From JAGVGT01 sp963807225 (GTDB lineage: Bacteria > Desulfobacterota > Desulfobulbia > Desulfobulbales > JAGXFP01): a stretch of DNA of 64,000 bases. The translations under genes and the position numbers were made by a program. Positions 43,621 through 53,208 of the stretch are shown here, one piece after another. The stretch is taken from contig CAWEAD010000005.1 in assembly GCA_963807225.1 (NCBI GenBank), positions 186,001-250,000 on the forward strand, read 5' to 3'. How positions within the stretch are numbered: position 1 is the stretch's first letter; each line of letters starts with the position of its first letter. Under the pieces are notes generated by a model. The model saw nothing but the letters and a program-made list of their open reading frames with translations. It had not been told where the DNA came from and did not search any database.

Positions 43621-44547
43621 CTAGAGGCCGGTATCGGCCATCTGTTTGCGAACCGCGGATTCGGAAACGACCATAGCCGCCTTTTCCTCGTCGGTCAGTT
43701 TGAATTCGATGATTCTCTCAACCCCGCCGCTACCCAGCACCACCGGCACCCCGAGGAAGCAACCGGAAAAACCGAACTCGCCCTCAAGGTAAGCGGCGCA
43801 GGGCAGAACCCGCTTGGAGTCGGTCAGGACCGCCTCGGCCATCTCCACCGCCGCCAATCCCGGGGTATAAAAGGCACTGCCGGTTTTCAGATGATTGACG
43901 ATTTCGATACCGCCCTGCTGGGTGCGTTTGACTATCTCGGCCAAACGCCCGGCCGGGATCAAATCGCTTACCGGAATCCCCGCCACATTGGCAAGTCGAA
44001 CCAGGGGCAGCATGTTGTCGCCGTGGATTCCCATGACCATGGCGTTGACGTCGCGGGGCGCGACTCCCAGTTCCAGGGCCAGAAAGGTCCGGTAGCGGGC
44101 CGAATCCAGCACCCCGGCCATGCCGATCACCCGCTGGCGGGGAAAACCGGAGATCTTGAAGGCGGTATAGACCATGGCATCGATGGGATTGGTGACCACG
44201 ATCAGCACGCAATCGGGTGAGTATTTGGCCGCCTGTTCGGCGCAGGACTTGACGATGGCCACGTTCTTGGCCAGCAGATCGTCGCGGCTCATCCCCGGTT
44301 TGCGGGCCAGGCCGGCAGTGATGATCACCACGTCGGAGTCAGCCGAATCGGAGAAATCGTTGGTACCGGTGATCAGGTTGTTGAAACCATCAACCGGTCC
44401 GGCCTGTAATAAGTCCAAGGCCTTGCCCTGGGGAACTCCTTCAACCACGTCGAGTAACACCACGTTGCCCAGCCCCCGGCTGGCCGCCCAGTGGGCCGCA
44501 GTCGCTCCGACATTGCCGGCCCCAATAATGGTGATCTTCTTACGCAT
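43621..44547 (-). CDS. mdh: Malate dehydrogenase (LDH-like type)
   Basis: A 308-residue NAD-dependent enzyme interconverting malate and oxaloacetate. The Rossmann loop is ITIIGAGNVGATAAHWA, NAD-side D35-equivalent in VVLLDVVEGV, substrate arginines in GLARKPGMSRDD, LIVVTNPIDAMVYTAFKISG, and the catalytic histidine in VMGIHGDNMLPL. GAGGTG precedes ATG. It lies between kdsB and the CofD-like gene, and pyruvate carboxylase (54790-58189) supplies oxaloacetate elsewhere in the window. Confidence 0.96.
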   Translation of the reverse strand: MRKKITIIGAGNVGATAAHWAASRGLGNVVLLDVVEGVPQGKALDLLQAGPVDGFNNLITGTNDFSDSADSDVVIITAGLARKPGMSRDDLLAKNVAIVKSCAEQAAKYSPDCVLIVVTNPIDAMVYTAFKISGFPRQRVIGMAGVLDSARYRTFLALELGVAPRDVNAMVMGIHGDNMLPLVRLANVAGIPVSDLIPAGRLAEIVKRTQQGGIEIVNHLKTGSAFYTPGLAAVEMAEAVLTDSKRVLPCAAYLEGEFGFSGCFLGVPVVLGSGGVERIIEFKLTDEEKAAMVVSESAVRKQMADTGL

Positions 44548-44752
44548 CGCAACACCTCTTTAATATATTGATATTATTAAAATATTATTATCCACGCAAA
44601 CACCCGGGCCGTCATTGAGAGTGCCAGGATTGACCGCGGCAATCAATTAATCATGGTTGGCTTCGTTGCCAAACTCCTGGTCTGACCAATCAGGGACAAC
44701 TTCTGTGGGAGCGGCAGTTAACCCTCTGCCAGAATCATTTAAATCGAAAATT

Positions 44753-45532
44753 TCACAGCCGCTGACACCGGTGGCGGAACATCTTCTCGACCCGCTCCAG
44801 ATCCTTCGGGGTATCCACCTCGATGGAGTCATGCTCGGTGAGAATCACCTTGATCCGGTAGCCATACTCCAAGGCCCGCAGCTGCTCCAGCTTCTCGAAG
44901 CGCTCCCACTCGCCCTCCGGCAGACTGACGTAGGTCAGCAGAAAACCCTTGCGGTAGGCGTAAAAGCCGAGATGCTTGTAGTAGGTGGGCTTCTCCACAT
45001 CTTCCGGGTTGCGCTGATGCGGAATCGGCGAGCGTGAAAAGTAGAGGGCCATGCCATTGCGGTCGAAAACGGTCTTGACGTGGTTGGGGTCGGTGATCTC
45101 CTCGGGACGGATGATCTTATAGATCAGGGTGGACATGGGCAGGGTCGGATCGTCCAGCAGCGGCTGGGCGACCTGGGCGACTACGGCCTGATCGAACCGG
45201 GGCTGATCGCCCTGGATGTTGACCACCACGTCCTGTTCGCTGATATCGAGCAAAGTAGCCGCCTCGGCCAGCCGGTCGGTGCCGGAGACATGGGCCGAGC
45301 TGGTCATTACCACCTTGCCGCCGAAGCTGCGTACGCAGTCGGCGATCCGCTGGTCATCGGTGGCCACCGCCACCAGCGAGAGCATTTCAACGGCCTGGGC
45401 CCGCTCATAGACGTGCTGGATCATCGGCTTACCCATGATCAGCGCCAGGGGTTTGCCCTCGAAACGATTGGAATGATAGCGGGCCGGGATGACGGCCACC
45501 ACCTTGGGTTGCACTTTATGGGTCGGATCCAT
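44753..45532 (-). CDS. kdsB: CMP-Kdo synthetase, probable 8-amino-Kdo type
   Basis: A 259-residue cytidylyltransferase that activates a Kdo sugar for lipopolysaccharide. The nucleotide loop is VIPARYHSNRFEGKPLALI, then GKPMIQHVYERA, VATDDQRIADC, and SIEVDTPKDLERVE near the end. The metal motif reads VNIQGDQPRFD; ordinary KdsB has GDEP. From memory the Shewanella KdsB that prefers 8-amino-Kdo also has GDQP. With kdnA and kdnB at 50436-53083 this makes an 8-amino-Kdo substrate likely. It is upstream of mdh on the same strand. Confidence 0.92.
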   Translation of the reverse strand: MDPTHKVQPKVVAVIPARYHSNRFEGKPLALIMGKPMIQHVYERAQAVEMLSLVAVATDDQRIADCVRSFGGKVVMTSSAHVSGTDRLAEAATLLDISEQDVVVNIQGDQPRFDQAVVAQVAQPLLDDPTLPMSTLIYKIIRPEEITDPNHVKTVFDRNGMALYFSRSPIPHQRNPEDVEKPTYYKHLGFYAYRKGFLLTYVSLPEGEWERFEKLEQLRALEYGYRIKVILTEHDSIEVDTPKDLERVEKMFRHRCQRL

Positions 45533-45664
45533 GATTTTTTCCGTGAGCGATTCTACCGCAGGCGTTATTAGTAAGGTAATATTGCCAAATTTTTACTCGA
45601 GAACCGTTGAGCTGTCCACCATAACCTGAGAACCTGGTCTTCTCCACCTGATTCGGCAAAGACA

Positions 45665-46438
45665 ATGTCCGTGACCCCCATAATCGCCGTGGCCCCGGAG
45701 ACCCCGGACCGGTTGACCGCCGCCAGGGAAATGGCCCTCAGCCTCGCCTTGCCCCTGACCACCATCGACGACCGGAGTTTTCCCCTGCTGCTGGTGCTCA
45801 CCCTCCAGCGCTTGGAGCTGCGGCAAACCGGGCTCGGGGCACCGGGTCCGGTCTCGGTCGACTTCCTGGCCGGCAAAGCCGACTATCGCCGCCGGTACGG
45901 CAGCAGCCGGGATGAAGCGGTGGTCCGGGCAGTAGCGAGCAAGCGGAACCGAACCCCAACGGTGCTCGACGCCACTGGCGGCCTGGGCCGCGATGCCTTC
46001 GTACTGGCCGCCCACGGCTGCCGGGTGACGGTCTGCGAGCGCCACCCGGTTATCGCAGCGTTACTGGAAGACGGCCTGGCCCGGACGACCCAAGACGAGA
46101 AGGTCGGTGCGTTGGTGCGTGGAAGGATGACGCTGGTGGTCGGTGACAGTCGGGAGATCATGCGGACGTTGCCGGAAAAAAATCAACCGGAAGTGATATA
46201 CCTCGACCCCATGTATCCTGAAAGTGGCAAAAGCGCACAGGTAAAAAAAGAGGCGCAGATCCTGAGAATACTCGCAGGCCCCGACTTGGACAGCCATGAA
46301 CTGCTGGCCGCCGCTTTAGATTGCGCCAGGCAGCGGATAGTAATCAAGCGCCCTGCTTCCGCCCCCGCCCTGAACGGCTCCAGGCCCGACCTGATCCAGA
46401 CCGCAGGAGCCCATCGGTTTGACATTTATCTAAGGTAA
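45665..46438 (+). CDS. rsmJ: 16S rRNA (guanine-1516-N2)-methyltransferase
   Basis: A 257-residue methyltransferase of the RsmJ family, which modifies G1516 in the small-subunit rRNA. SVDFLAGKADYRRRYGSSRD is the family substrate region, motif I is VLDATGGLGRDAFVLA, followed by VTVCERHPVIAALLEDGL and the catalytic VIYLDPMYPESGKSA. The ribosome site before ATG 45665 is weak. It is divergent from kdsB. Confidence 0.92.
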   Translation: MSVTPIIAVAPETPDRLTAAREMALSLALPLTTIDDRSFPLLLVLTLQRLELRQTGLGAPGPVSVDFLAGKADYRRRYGSSRDEAVVRAVASKRNRTPTVLDATGGLGRDAFVLAAHGCRVTVCERHPVIAALLEDGLARTTQDEKVGALVRGRMTLVVGDSREIMRTLPEKNQPEVIYLDPMYPESGKSAQVKKEAQILRILAGPDLDSHELLAAALDCARQRIVIKRPASAPALNGSRPDLIQTAGAHRFDIYLR

Positions 46439-46556
46439 GGTGATAAGAAATCGCTTTTTGCGGGTCTGCAAAAAAATTGGCTATTCCAGACGCAAAAGCA
46501 CCAGAATCCCTCAAGTCAAGCAAGACAATTCGCCAGGCGGCATCAATATTCAACAA

Positions 46557-46596
46557 AAAGGGCGAATGGCAGAAATGATGATGCCATTCGCCCTTT
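46557..46596 (-). terminator. Terminator of the repeat-protein gene
   Basis: Perfect arms of about 15 bp (AAAGGGCGAATGGCA and TGCCATTCGCCCTTT) enclose a 10-base loop. On the minus strand the stem is followed by TTTTTG. Confidence 0.85.
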
Positions 46597-46633
46597 ATTT
46601 ATTTGGCTCAAAATCTGAATCTGAAGTGGGGAA

Positions 46634-49285
46634 TTACCAGCTCCCCACCACGGGGATGTCGGCAGGCTGGCAACCTGGTCATGACGGCAACCAACCCTGG
46701 GCTTATTAACACCAGGATCACCAGTACCAACTACAGGGACATCACCCGTTAAGCCTAAAAACACCTTGGTATCGCTACCTGGAGCCCTGCCAGCCAATTG
46801 TACCGTCGGTGTCCAAATACCAAAAACCATTTCGGAAGACACCGATACGAGCATGTCCTTCTCCAGTCCAGTCACCGACTACAGGGATGTCACCAGCTAA
46901 ACCGAATGAATCAACTTGGTATCGCTACCTGGGCCCTGCCAACCAATTGTACCGTCGGTGTCCAAATACCAGTAACCATTCCGGAAGACACCGGTACGAG
47001 CATGTCCTTCTCCAGTCCAGTCACCGACTACAGGGATATCACCAGCTACAGCCGAATTTAATCAACTTGGTATCGCTACCTGAGCCCTGCCAGCCAATTG
47101 TACCGTCGGTGTCCAAATACCAGGTACCATTCCGGAAGACGCCGATGTTCGTGGTTCCGTTTACATCCCCGTCCCAGTCGCCGACCACAGGGATGTCACC
47201 AGCTAAGCCGAAGTTAATCACCTTGGTATCGCTACCTGGACCCTGCCAGCCAATTATACCGTCGGTGTCCAAATACCAGTTCACCATTCCGGAAGACACC
47301 GATACGATCATGTCCTTCTCCAGTCCAGTCACCGACAACAGGGATGTCACCAGCTACTACCGAGATGATTTACCGTGGTGTCGTCACTCTGGAAACCAGG
47401 AGTGCCGTTGGTGTCAAGGATCCAGACGCCGTCCCGGAAAACTCCGATATTCTTGGCACCGTCACCGTCCCAGTCACCAACCACCGGGATGTCCCCCGCT
47501 AAGCCCAAATTAGCCTTGGTGTCCAAGCCCCGCCTGCCAGCCAGCTGTACCGTTGGAATCCAGGTACCAGGTACCGTTACGAAAAACCCCGACATGCGTG
47601 TATTGCTGGATTGGAATTTCGTTCACCGGGGTAAACTCGGTGGAAATTGTGGCCTGGTTGCCGAAACGGTCGACTAAACTGATCATCGTTTGATACTGTT
47701 GGTCGTAGTTCAAGTCGCTTACCAACGGGTAGGCCAGTGAAGTTGTGCCGGACGGCATGAGATATTCATCCCAGTTGAAGTCTTGGGGTGGGTAAAGTTG
47801 CTCATAGTTACCAGTCGGGCTGGTCGACAGCTGGAAAAAATAGCTGTAGAACGGCAGCGGAGGGTTGGCCGGGGCGGCCCAGTTGAAATCGGGCCGGGTG
47901 TCAAGAGTATAGCCCGATGGGGTTGCTGACGTTGGGAAGGCATCAAGAACGGTTGAGGCGCTGAGGTGTACAGTCTCATCATCGCCGCCATCGGTGGTGA
48001 TGTCAAAGGTAAAGAAGAGGTTGCTTTCTGGGCGGAAGCCAATGTTGGGAAGAAAAATACTGAAGTTGCCCCACTGCGACAGACCCAGGTCCATGGGACC
48101 TAGCGGACCCTGTGGCCCACCGGTCAAAGTTACGGTCGTCGGGCGTCGGCTGCCATCGTTGAATTCAAATTGCAGGTTGTAGTTGTGCTGGTTCTGCCAA
48201 AGCTGGTGCTGGGAGGTAACCCTGGTGGTAACCTGAGCGTTACTTACCGGGATATTTACATTGATCAGATCCTGACCGGCGACCTCTACCAAGGGGGCAT
48301 CGCGCTCAGTGTTCTTGGGCTCGCCGAGATCAAAGACGCCGTTGCCGTCGAGATCAACCAGGGTGTAGACGTAAAAGAAGCCGTCCGGGGCGCCTTCGAT
48401 GGTAAAAGGAATGGATAATTCGCCATCTCCTTGGATGTAATTTTTAATCAGGATGGTGGGCTCCTGCACCCCGGGAATCTGATCGTTGACCAGGGCGACA
48501 TAGACGCTGGCCCCGCCAGCCGGAGGTTCTCCAATGGACATGTCAAAGTTGAAACTCACTGAACCGGAAACCGAATGACCGCCGGTGGGAGCTGCCGGGG
48601 TGCCGGAAGCGGAAATTTCTGTCCCGTCTTCGCCATTCAGGTGGGGGGTGGCCCAGAGATAAACGGGTTCGTCGTTGGTCAGCTCGGTCAGGGCCAAATC
48701 GATCTCCTCACCGGTCACCGGCAGGTAATCGAAGGTGTCACAGTCCGCGTTGGCCCGATCTGGGTCGGTACCGTAACAGAGGGTGACTTCGTCGGCGTTG
48801 TAAAACCCCTGGTTGTCACGCTCCGGCTTGACGAAGACCAGCAACATGCCATCGCCGGGGATGACGTCGAGGCCAGATAGGGCCGGTGTCGGGTCAACGT
48901 CGGGATAATCAATTACGATTTCGGCAGGTCCGCCGCTTATCACTCCGCCAGAGACGGTTATAATATTGGATATACCCCGGGCCGAGTTGCCGAAGGGAAC
49001 CCGGTCGCCGTTCTCGTCGATAAAGGCCGCGACTACATAATCGCCGTCAATGGTGAGGCCGCGGATGGTAAAGTCCTGGGTGATGTCAAGGTTAATTGTG
49101 GTCCCGAGGCCGGTGTCGTTGCCGCCAGTCCCCATGACCTTCAGATAGGCTTGTCCGATGATGCCGTTATCATCGATCGTGCCGCTGATGTCAATGGCCA
49201 GGGCCGGGCCGGCCCAGAGCAGAAGAATCCCCATTAGTGACAGTGTTGCGGGAAAACCTTTAAACCAGAAAAACCCCCTTTTCAT
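46634..49285 (-). CDS. Large exported protein with degenerate 50-residue repeats (multiple frameshifts)
   Basis: ATG 49285 has a GGAGGTC site and a signal peptide (FPATLSLMGILLLWAGPALA). The first 600 or so residues are one frame with beta-sandwich-like regions, including VYTLVDLDGNGVFDLGEP and a fibronectin-like stretch near SGYTLDTRPDFNWAAPANPP. The C-terminal region consists of five to six repeats of about 150 bases with consensus AGDIPVVGDWTGEGHARIGV then FRNGxWYLDTDGTIGWQG. At least seven single-base indels break this tail between 46620 and 47530. The last frame ends at a TAA at 46634. A surface or secreted adhesin-like protein is likely; function unknown. Confidence 0.7.
46750..47530 (-). 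repeat. Tandem repeats of about 150 bp
   Basis: The unit containing CCAATTGTACCGTCGGTGTC recurs near 46795, 46944, 47093 and 47250 (plus-strand view), with a more diverged copy near 47400 and another at 47550. Spacing is 149-157 bases. The copies encode the same 50-residue module but differ by single-base indels. Confidence 0.85.
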
Positions 49286-49942
49286 ACTCTGACCTCCTGC
49301 AGCTGGCCCGCCAGGGCGGGCAATTTCAATAATTGGCTGGAAACCCTGGGTTCCCGCCGGGTTGCACAAAATTTCGCAATGAGGCCGGCCTGGAAATAAT
49401 ACCGCCCGAAAGTCATCGTCCTGTAGACATTCTGGTTGCCGCCGCAAAAATGATTCTTTGAATCAAGATAATCAGGAGGGTAGGTGGCCTCCTAATTGAG
49501 GCCGCCTGAATATCAACCATATAGAGACAAATTGATGGTGCGGTCAAGAGATTTTCCGGCAGGGATTATTTGGTGGAAGTCAAAGAGGTTTCGGCTGCCA
49601 ATTCGGCGGTCGCCAAGAGCGAGATTAAAGTTGTCGAGGCTGGGGTGAAAGTGAGAGCCGGAAATGGGCAGCCTATGACGCAGGAGTCAATGGTAGAACT
49701 TATCCTCGCAGGAGAGGAGCATATCCATCTCGGCCTCGGCAGGACCTGTTTGGCCTGCTTGATGTCCTTGCCGATCTGGGCCGCCAGCCCCCTGTGGGCC
49801 CGAGAATTCCTTCTCTTCCCTAAGGAAGCTTAGCATGTTGACCTTGATCGGGTGGCCGGAACTTGGAGGGCCTGCGACTAGGAAGAGTCTGCCTTCGCCA
49901 CCGCCATCTTCGAGGAAATCGACAAGAACGTCTAGAAATGAA
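49286..49942. other. Remnant-rich region
   Basis: No intact gene is supported. The minus strand of about 49780-49900 gives a fragment reading GRLFLVAGPPSSG, reminiscent of a P-loop ATPase start, but it is quickly disrupted. The plus strand ends with a fragment (TAIFEEIDKNV before a stop) that might be the tail of an antitoxin preceding vapC. Both readings are tentative. Confidence 0.35.
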
Positions 49943-50348
49943 ATGGTCCCGCTCGATACAAATGCCTATGGTGCCTTCATTTGCGGCACCGAGGATGAGG
50001 TCGAAATCGTCAGGCGGGCTGATAAAATCGGCTTTTCCACCATCGTCATGGACGAGTTTATGGCCGGCTTCGGTACCGGCTCCAGGGAAAAGCAGAATCA
50101 CCTTGAGTTGAGCGAATTTATTGCCTATCCCCGTGTCACCCTCCAAACCATCGATCAGGAAACCACGGAATACTACGCTCGTACCTTCCGGCAACTACAT
50201 GAAAGCGGCCGACCCCATCCCGGCCAACGATCTCTGGATCGCCGCCACCGCCCTCCAATAAGGTTTCGCGGTCTACACCCTAGACCGTCATTTCGACCTA
50301 GTCGAAAATTTACTGGTTTGCCGGCCCCCCACTGACCTTCTGCCCTGA
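49943..50348 (+). pseudogene. vapC: VapC-like PIN-domain toxin, broken
   Basis: ATG 49943 begins VPLDTNAYGAFICGTEDE with the PIN aspartate; STIVMDEFMAGFGTGSR carries the conserved glutamate, and the C-terminal PANDLWIAATAL and FAVYTLDRHFDLV carry the remaining acidic residues. The last part is in another frame: an extra C in the CCCC run near 50213-50217 shifts it, and a TAA replaces a codon after AATALQ. Two lesions make a real pseudogene more likely than a sequencing slip. No clear antitoxin is visible. Confidence 0.75.
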
Positions 50349-50377
50349 CAGCAGGACACTTCTTTCTCACAAAAAAA

Positions 50378-50407
50378 GAAAGGCGCCGGAATGACCCAGC
50401 GCCTTTC
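50378..50407 (-). terminator. Terminator of kdnA
   Basis: GAAAGGCGC and GCGCCTTTC form the stem; on the minus strand TTTTTTT follows after C. It lies 28 bases behind the kdnA stop. Confidence 0.85.
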
Positions 50408-50435
50408 TTCGCAGCCCTGACTTCGGACCTTTATC

Positions 50436-51638
50436 TCAAACCGCGGCAGCCGCCTTCTCCAAAGCCGCGCAGATTTGGTTCAGCCGGTCTTCGCTCAGCT
50501 TGATCGGCACCTGGAAGACCAGAAGCCGGTCGATGATGGCAGCGGATTTGGGCAAGGCAGCAGGATCGTAGACTACCCGCCGCTTGTCATGGCTCATGAA
50601 GGGCCAGCCGGAGGCGGCCAGGGTCTTGCCGCCGAGGAGATGCTCCCACTTGGGGTAGTAATGCCAAGTGTTGCCGGCGAAGTAGATGGCGCCGCAACCG
50701 GCCGCCTTCAGCACCTCGTTGACCGCCTGGGCCTTTTCCTTGCTGGGCAGGAAGAAGGCGAAGAAGGTGGCGTTCTCGCCGTCCTCGTCCAACTCCTGAC
50801 GGAAGGTAACGCCGGGGATTTTGGCGGCGGCCGACTTGAGGCGTGACTTGTGCCGCTTCTGGGTGGCGATCATCGAGTCGAGCTTGGCCAGCTGGGCGAT
50901 ACCGATGGCGCCTTGCAGCTCCATCATCCGGTAGTTGAAGCCGATGAAGCTCCGACTTTCACCGCCGCGACCGCCGGGGTTCTGGACGTGGTCGTGGCCG
51001 TGGTCCTGGTACTCGCTCATCTTGCGCCAGAGCTCTTCATCGTCGGTAATGATCATGCCCCCCTCGCCGCAGGTCATGGTCTTGACTGCGTCGAAGGAGA
51101 AGGTGCCCATTTTCCCGAAGGTTCCCAGCCCTTTGCCGTTAAGGCGGGCACCGGCCGCCTGGGCAGTGTCCTCGATCACCGGGATATTATGCTTGTCACC
51201 GATGGCGACGATCTCTTTGATCCGAGCCGGCGCGCCCATCATGTGGACCGGGATGATTGCCTTGGTTTTAGCGGTAATCTTCTTTTCCAGATCGTTCGGG
51301 TCCATGTTCAAGGTCTCGTCCACCTCGGCAAAGACCGGCACGGCACCGACGTCGAAGATCGCCTCCCAGGTGGCGACAAAGGTGAAGCACTGAGTAATGA
51401 CTTCGTCGCCCGGTCCCACGCCGAGGGCGGCCAGGGCGACTTTTAAGGCGGCGGTACCGGAGGTCACCGCCTGTCCGTACTTAGCGCCGCAATAGGCGGC
51501 GAACTTCTCCTCGAAGCTCTTGACCTTCCAGATCCCCTTGCGCTGCTCGGGAAACTCGTAGCGAAATAATACCCCAGTCTCCAAAACCTCCAGGATCTCC
51601 TTCTTCTCTTCCTCGCCAAAAACTTCAAAACCGGGCAT
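50436..51638 (-). CDS. kdnA: 8-amino-3,8-dideoxy-Kdo aminotransferase
   Basis: A 400-residue DegT/DnrJ-type PLP enzyme. It opens PGFEVFGEEEKKEI and FRYEFPEQ, has the PLP region TSGTAALKVALAALGVGPGD, the aspartate in VIEDTAQAAGA and the lysine in FSFDAVKTMTCGEGG, then EYQDHGHDHV. These features match KdnA of Shewanella, which aminates 8-oxo-Kdo to 8-amino-Kdo. Start ATG follows AAAGGTGAG. It lies downstream of kdnB on the same strand, and kdsB is 5 kb away. The product would be incorporated in the inner lipopolysaccharide core. Confidence 0.88.
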   Translation of the reverse strand: MPGFEVFGEEEKKEILEVLETGVLFRYEFPEQRKGIWKVKSFEEKFAAYCGAKYGQAVTSGTAALKVALAALGVGPGDEVITQCFTFVATWEAIFDVGAVPVFAEVDETLNMDPNDLEKKITAKTKAIIPVHMMGAPARIKEIVAIGDKHNIPVIEDTAQAAGARLNGKGLGTFGKMGTFSFDAVKTMTCGEGGMIITDDEELWRKMSEYQDHGHDHVQNPGGRGGESRSFIGFNYRMMELQGAIGIAQLAKLDSMIATQKRHKSRLKSAAAKIPGVTFRQELDEDGENATFFAFFLPSKEKAQAVNEVLKAAGCGAIYFAGNTWHYYPKWEHLLGGKTLAASGWPFMSHDKRRVVYDPAALPKSAAIIDRLLVFQVPIKLSEDRLNQICAALEKAAAAV

Positions 51639-51660
51639 TTATCTCACCTTTAAATTATTT

Positions 51661-51692
51661 CATGGGGGACAGAGATAAATTCTGTCCCCCAT
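51661..51692. repeat. GGGGACAGA-type palindrome (REP-like)
   Basis: ATGGGGGACAGA and TCTGTCCCCCAT flank GATAAAT, a perfect 12-bp inverted repeat. The motif TGGGGACAGA...TCTGTCCCCA is typical of REP elements linked to Y1-type (RAYT) transposases. No transposase gene lies nearby. It sits between kdnB and kdnA. Confidence 0.7.
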
Positions 51693-51910
51693 TCGATTTT
51701 AGACGTGAAAACCGGATTCCGCTCTTACTCCGTTCACTCGCAACGACGGGTTGCATCCATATCGCCAACTCCCAAATGAGGCCGACAAGCCCGGCCCTAA
51801 TCAAGGCGGCAAGGAGTGGCGCCCGCAGGCGTACTCCCTTTACGCCGAGGATCGGCACGCCGCGGCCAACGAAGGGTAGGGCCGGGATCATCGGCCGGAT
51901 TCGAAGCCTT

Positions 51911-53083
51911 TTACTCCCAGCCGACCATGGCCGTCTTATACACCTGGATCACCTCGTCGCGGGTCGGTTTCCGGGGATTGTTCTCCACCGGACGGGTGAC
52001 AGTCAGGGCAATATCGGCCATCTCCTCGATCCGCTCGGCCGGGATGCCCAATTCGGCCAGGCTGCCGGGTATGCCGACGTCACGGTTGAGGTTGAAGATC
52101 GCCTCCACCGCCATCGAGGCCGCCTCACGAACCGAGAGATCGCTGGTGTCGTAGCCCATGACCTCCGCCACGGCGGCGTATTTACCGGGGTTGCCGATCA
52201 GGTTGTACTCGATCACATAGGGCAGGAGTACCGCGTTGGCCAGACCATGCGGAATACCGAACATGCCGCCCAGCGGATAAGACATGGCATGGACCAGCCC
52301 GACTCCGGCAGTGGCCAGAGCCTTGCCGCCCAGGAGGCTGCCCAGCAACATGGCGGTCCGAGCCTCCAGATTGCCGCCATGGGCATAGGCCTTGGGCAGG
52401 TTCTGGCTGATCAGTTCGATCGCCTCAAGGGCATACATGTCGGAAATCGGATGGGCCTGGGTGGAAAGATAGGCCTCGACCGCGTGGATGAAAGCATCGA
52501 TACCGGTGGCGGCGGTTACATGCGGCGGCATGGTCAGCGTCAGCAACGGATCGAGCACCGCCACATCGGGGTAGAGCGGGTCGCCGTTCATCCCGCCCTT
52601 GGATTTGGTCTTCTCGTTAATGAAAACGGCGGTAAAAGTCACCTCGGCGCCGGTACCGGCAGTGGTCGGGACCATAATCTTGGGGACCCCGGGCTTCTTG
52701 ATCTTGCCCAGCCCCAGGTAGTCTTCGGCCTTGCCGCCATTGGTCAGCAGGATGGAAACCGCCTTGGCCACGTCCATGGCCGAGCCGCCACCGACGCCGA
52801 TGACGCAGTCGCATTTGGCCTTCTTGGCCAGCTTGCAGCCGTTATCGGCCAGCTTCAGGCCCGGCTCCGGGTCGATCTGGTCATAGATTTCGAAAGGGAG
52901 TTTATCGCGCTGCAGGGGCGCGGTGATCTGCTCCAGCAGTCCACTTTTCTTAAGGCCGGGATCGACGACCAGAAAGGCTTTGGAGCCGCCGGTCGAGCGG
53001 ACCACTGCGGCCAGTCCATCAACAGCGCCGACTCCAAAGATCAGACGGGTGGGCTGGTTTATGGTAAAAGATTTAGGGATCAT
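51911..53083 (-). CDS. kdnB: Kdo 8-dehydrogenase (iron-type alcohol dehydrogenase)
   Basis: A 390-residue iron-containing alcohol dehydrogenase. The nucleotide region is VIGVGGGSAMDVAKAVSILL, and the metal ligands are in DAFIHAVEAYLS, AMSYPLGGMFGIPHG and the preceding aspartate. In Shewanella KdnB oxidises the 8-hydroxyl of Kdo, giving the substrate of KdnA. The family alone does not fix the substrate; the assignment rests on the kdnA neighbour. Confidence 0.85.
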   Translation of the reverse strand: MIPKSFTINQPTRLIFGVGAVDGLAAVVRSTGGSKAFLVVDPGLKKSGLLEQITAPLQRDKLPFEIYDQIDPEPGLKLADNGCKLAKKAKCDCVIGVGGGSAMDVAKAVSILLTNGGKAEDYLGLGKIKKPGVPKIMVPTTAGTGAEVTFTAVFINEKTKSKGGMNGDPLYPDVAVLDPLLTLTMPPHVTAATGIDAFIHAVEAYLSTQAHPISDMYALEAIELISQNLPKAYAHGGNLEARTAMLLGSLLGGKALATAGVGLVHAMSYPLGGMFGIPHGLANAVLLPYVIEYNLIGNPGKYAAVAEVMGYDTSDLSVREAASMAVEAIFNLNRDVGIPGSLAELGIPAERIEEMADIALTVTRPVENNPRKPTRDEVIQVYKTAMVGWE

Positions 53084-53176
53084 CGGTGGAAATCCTCTTT
53101 TGTTATTGAAATAAGTAAGATAATTGCTACCCTGAAAACCATCCCGATACTACTTAATCCCCCTATCTAATAGCAA

Positions 53177-53200
53177 CAAAAAAAGCGGGCTGAATCCCGC
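53177..53200 (-). terminator. Minus-strand terminator just before darP
   Basis: GCGGG and CCCGC enclose CTGAAT; on the minus strand TTTTTTT follows. No minus-strand gene ends here, so it may block antisense transcription into kdnB, or act as mRNA structure at the darP start eight bases away. Confidence 0.55.
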
Positions 53201-53208
53201 GGGAAAAC

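Noticed and set aside
46750..47530. CRISPR-like regular spacing of repeats
   Set aside because: The unit is about 150 bp, translates to one protein module on the minus strand and has no unique spacers or cas genes. It is a coding repeat.
49570..49833. An 87-residue frame as the VapB antitoxin
   Set aside because: It shows no DNA-binding fold of an antitoxin, its stop lies over 100 bases before vapC, and no ribosome site is present.
51662..53170. A 502-residue open frame on the plus strand
   Set aside because: It is antisense to kdnB and begins inside a palindromic repeat. Composition artefact.
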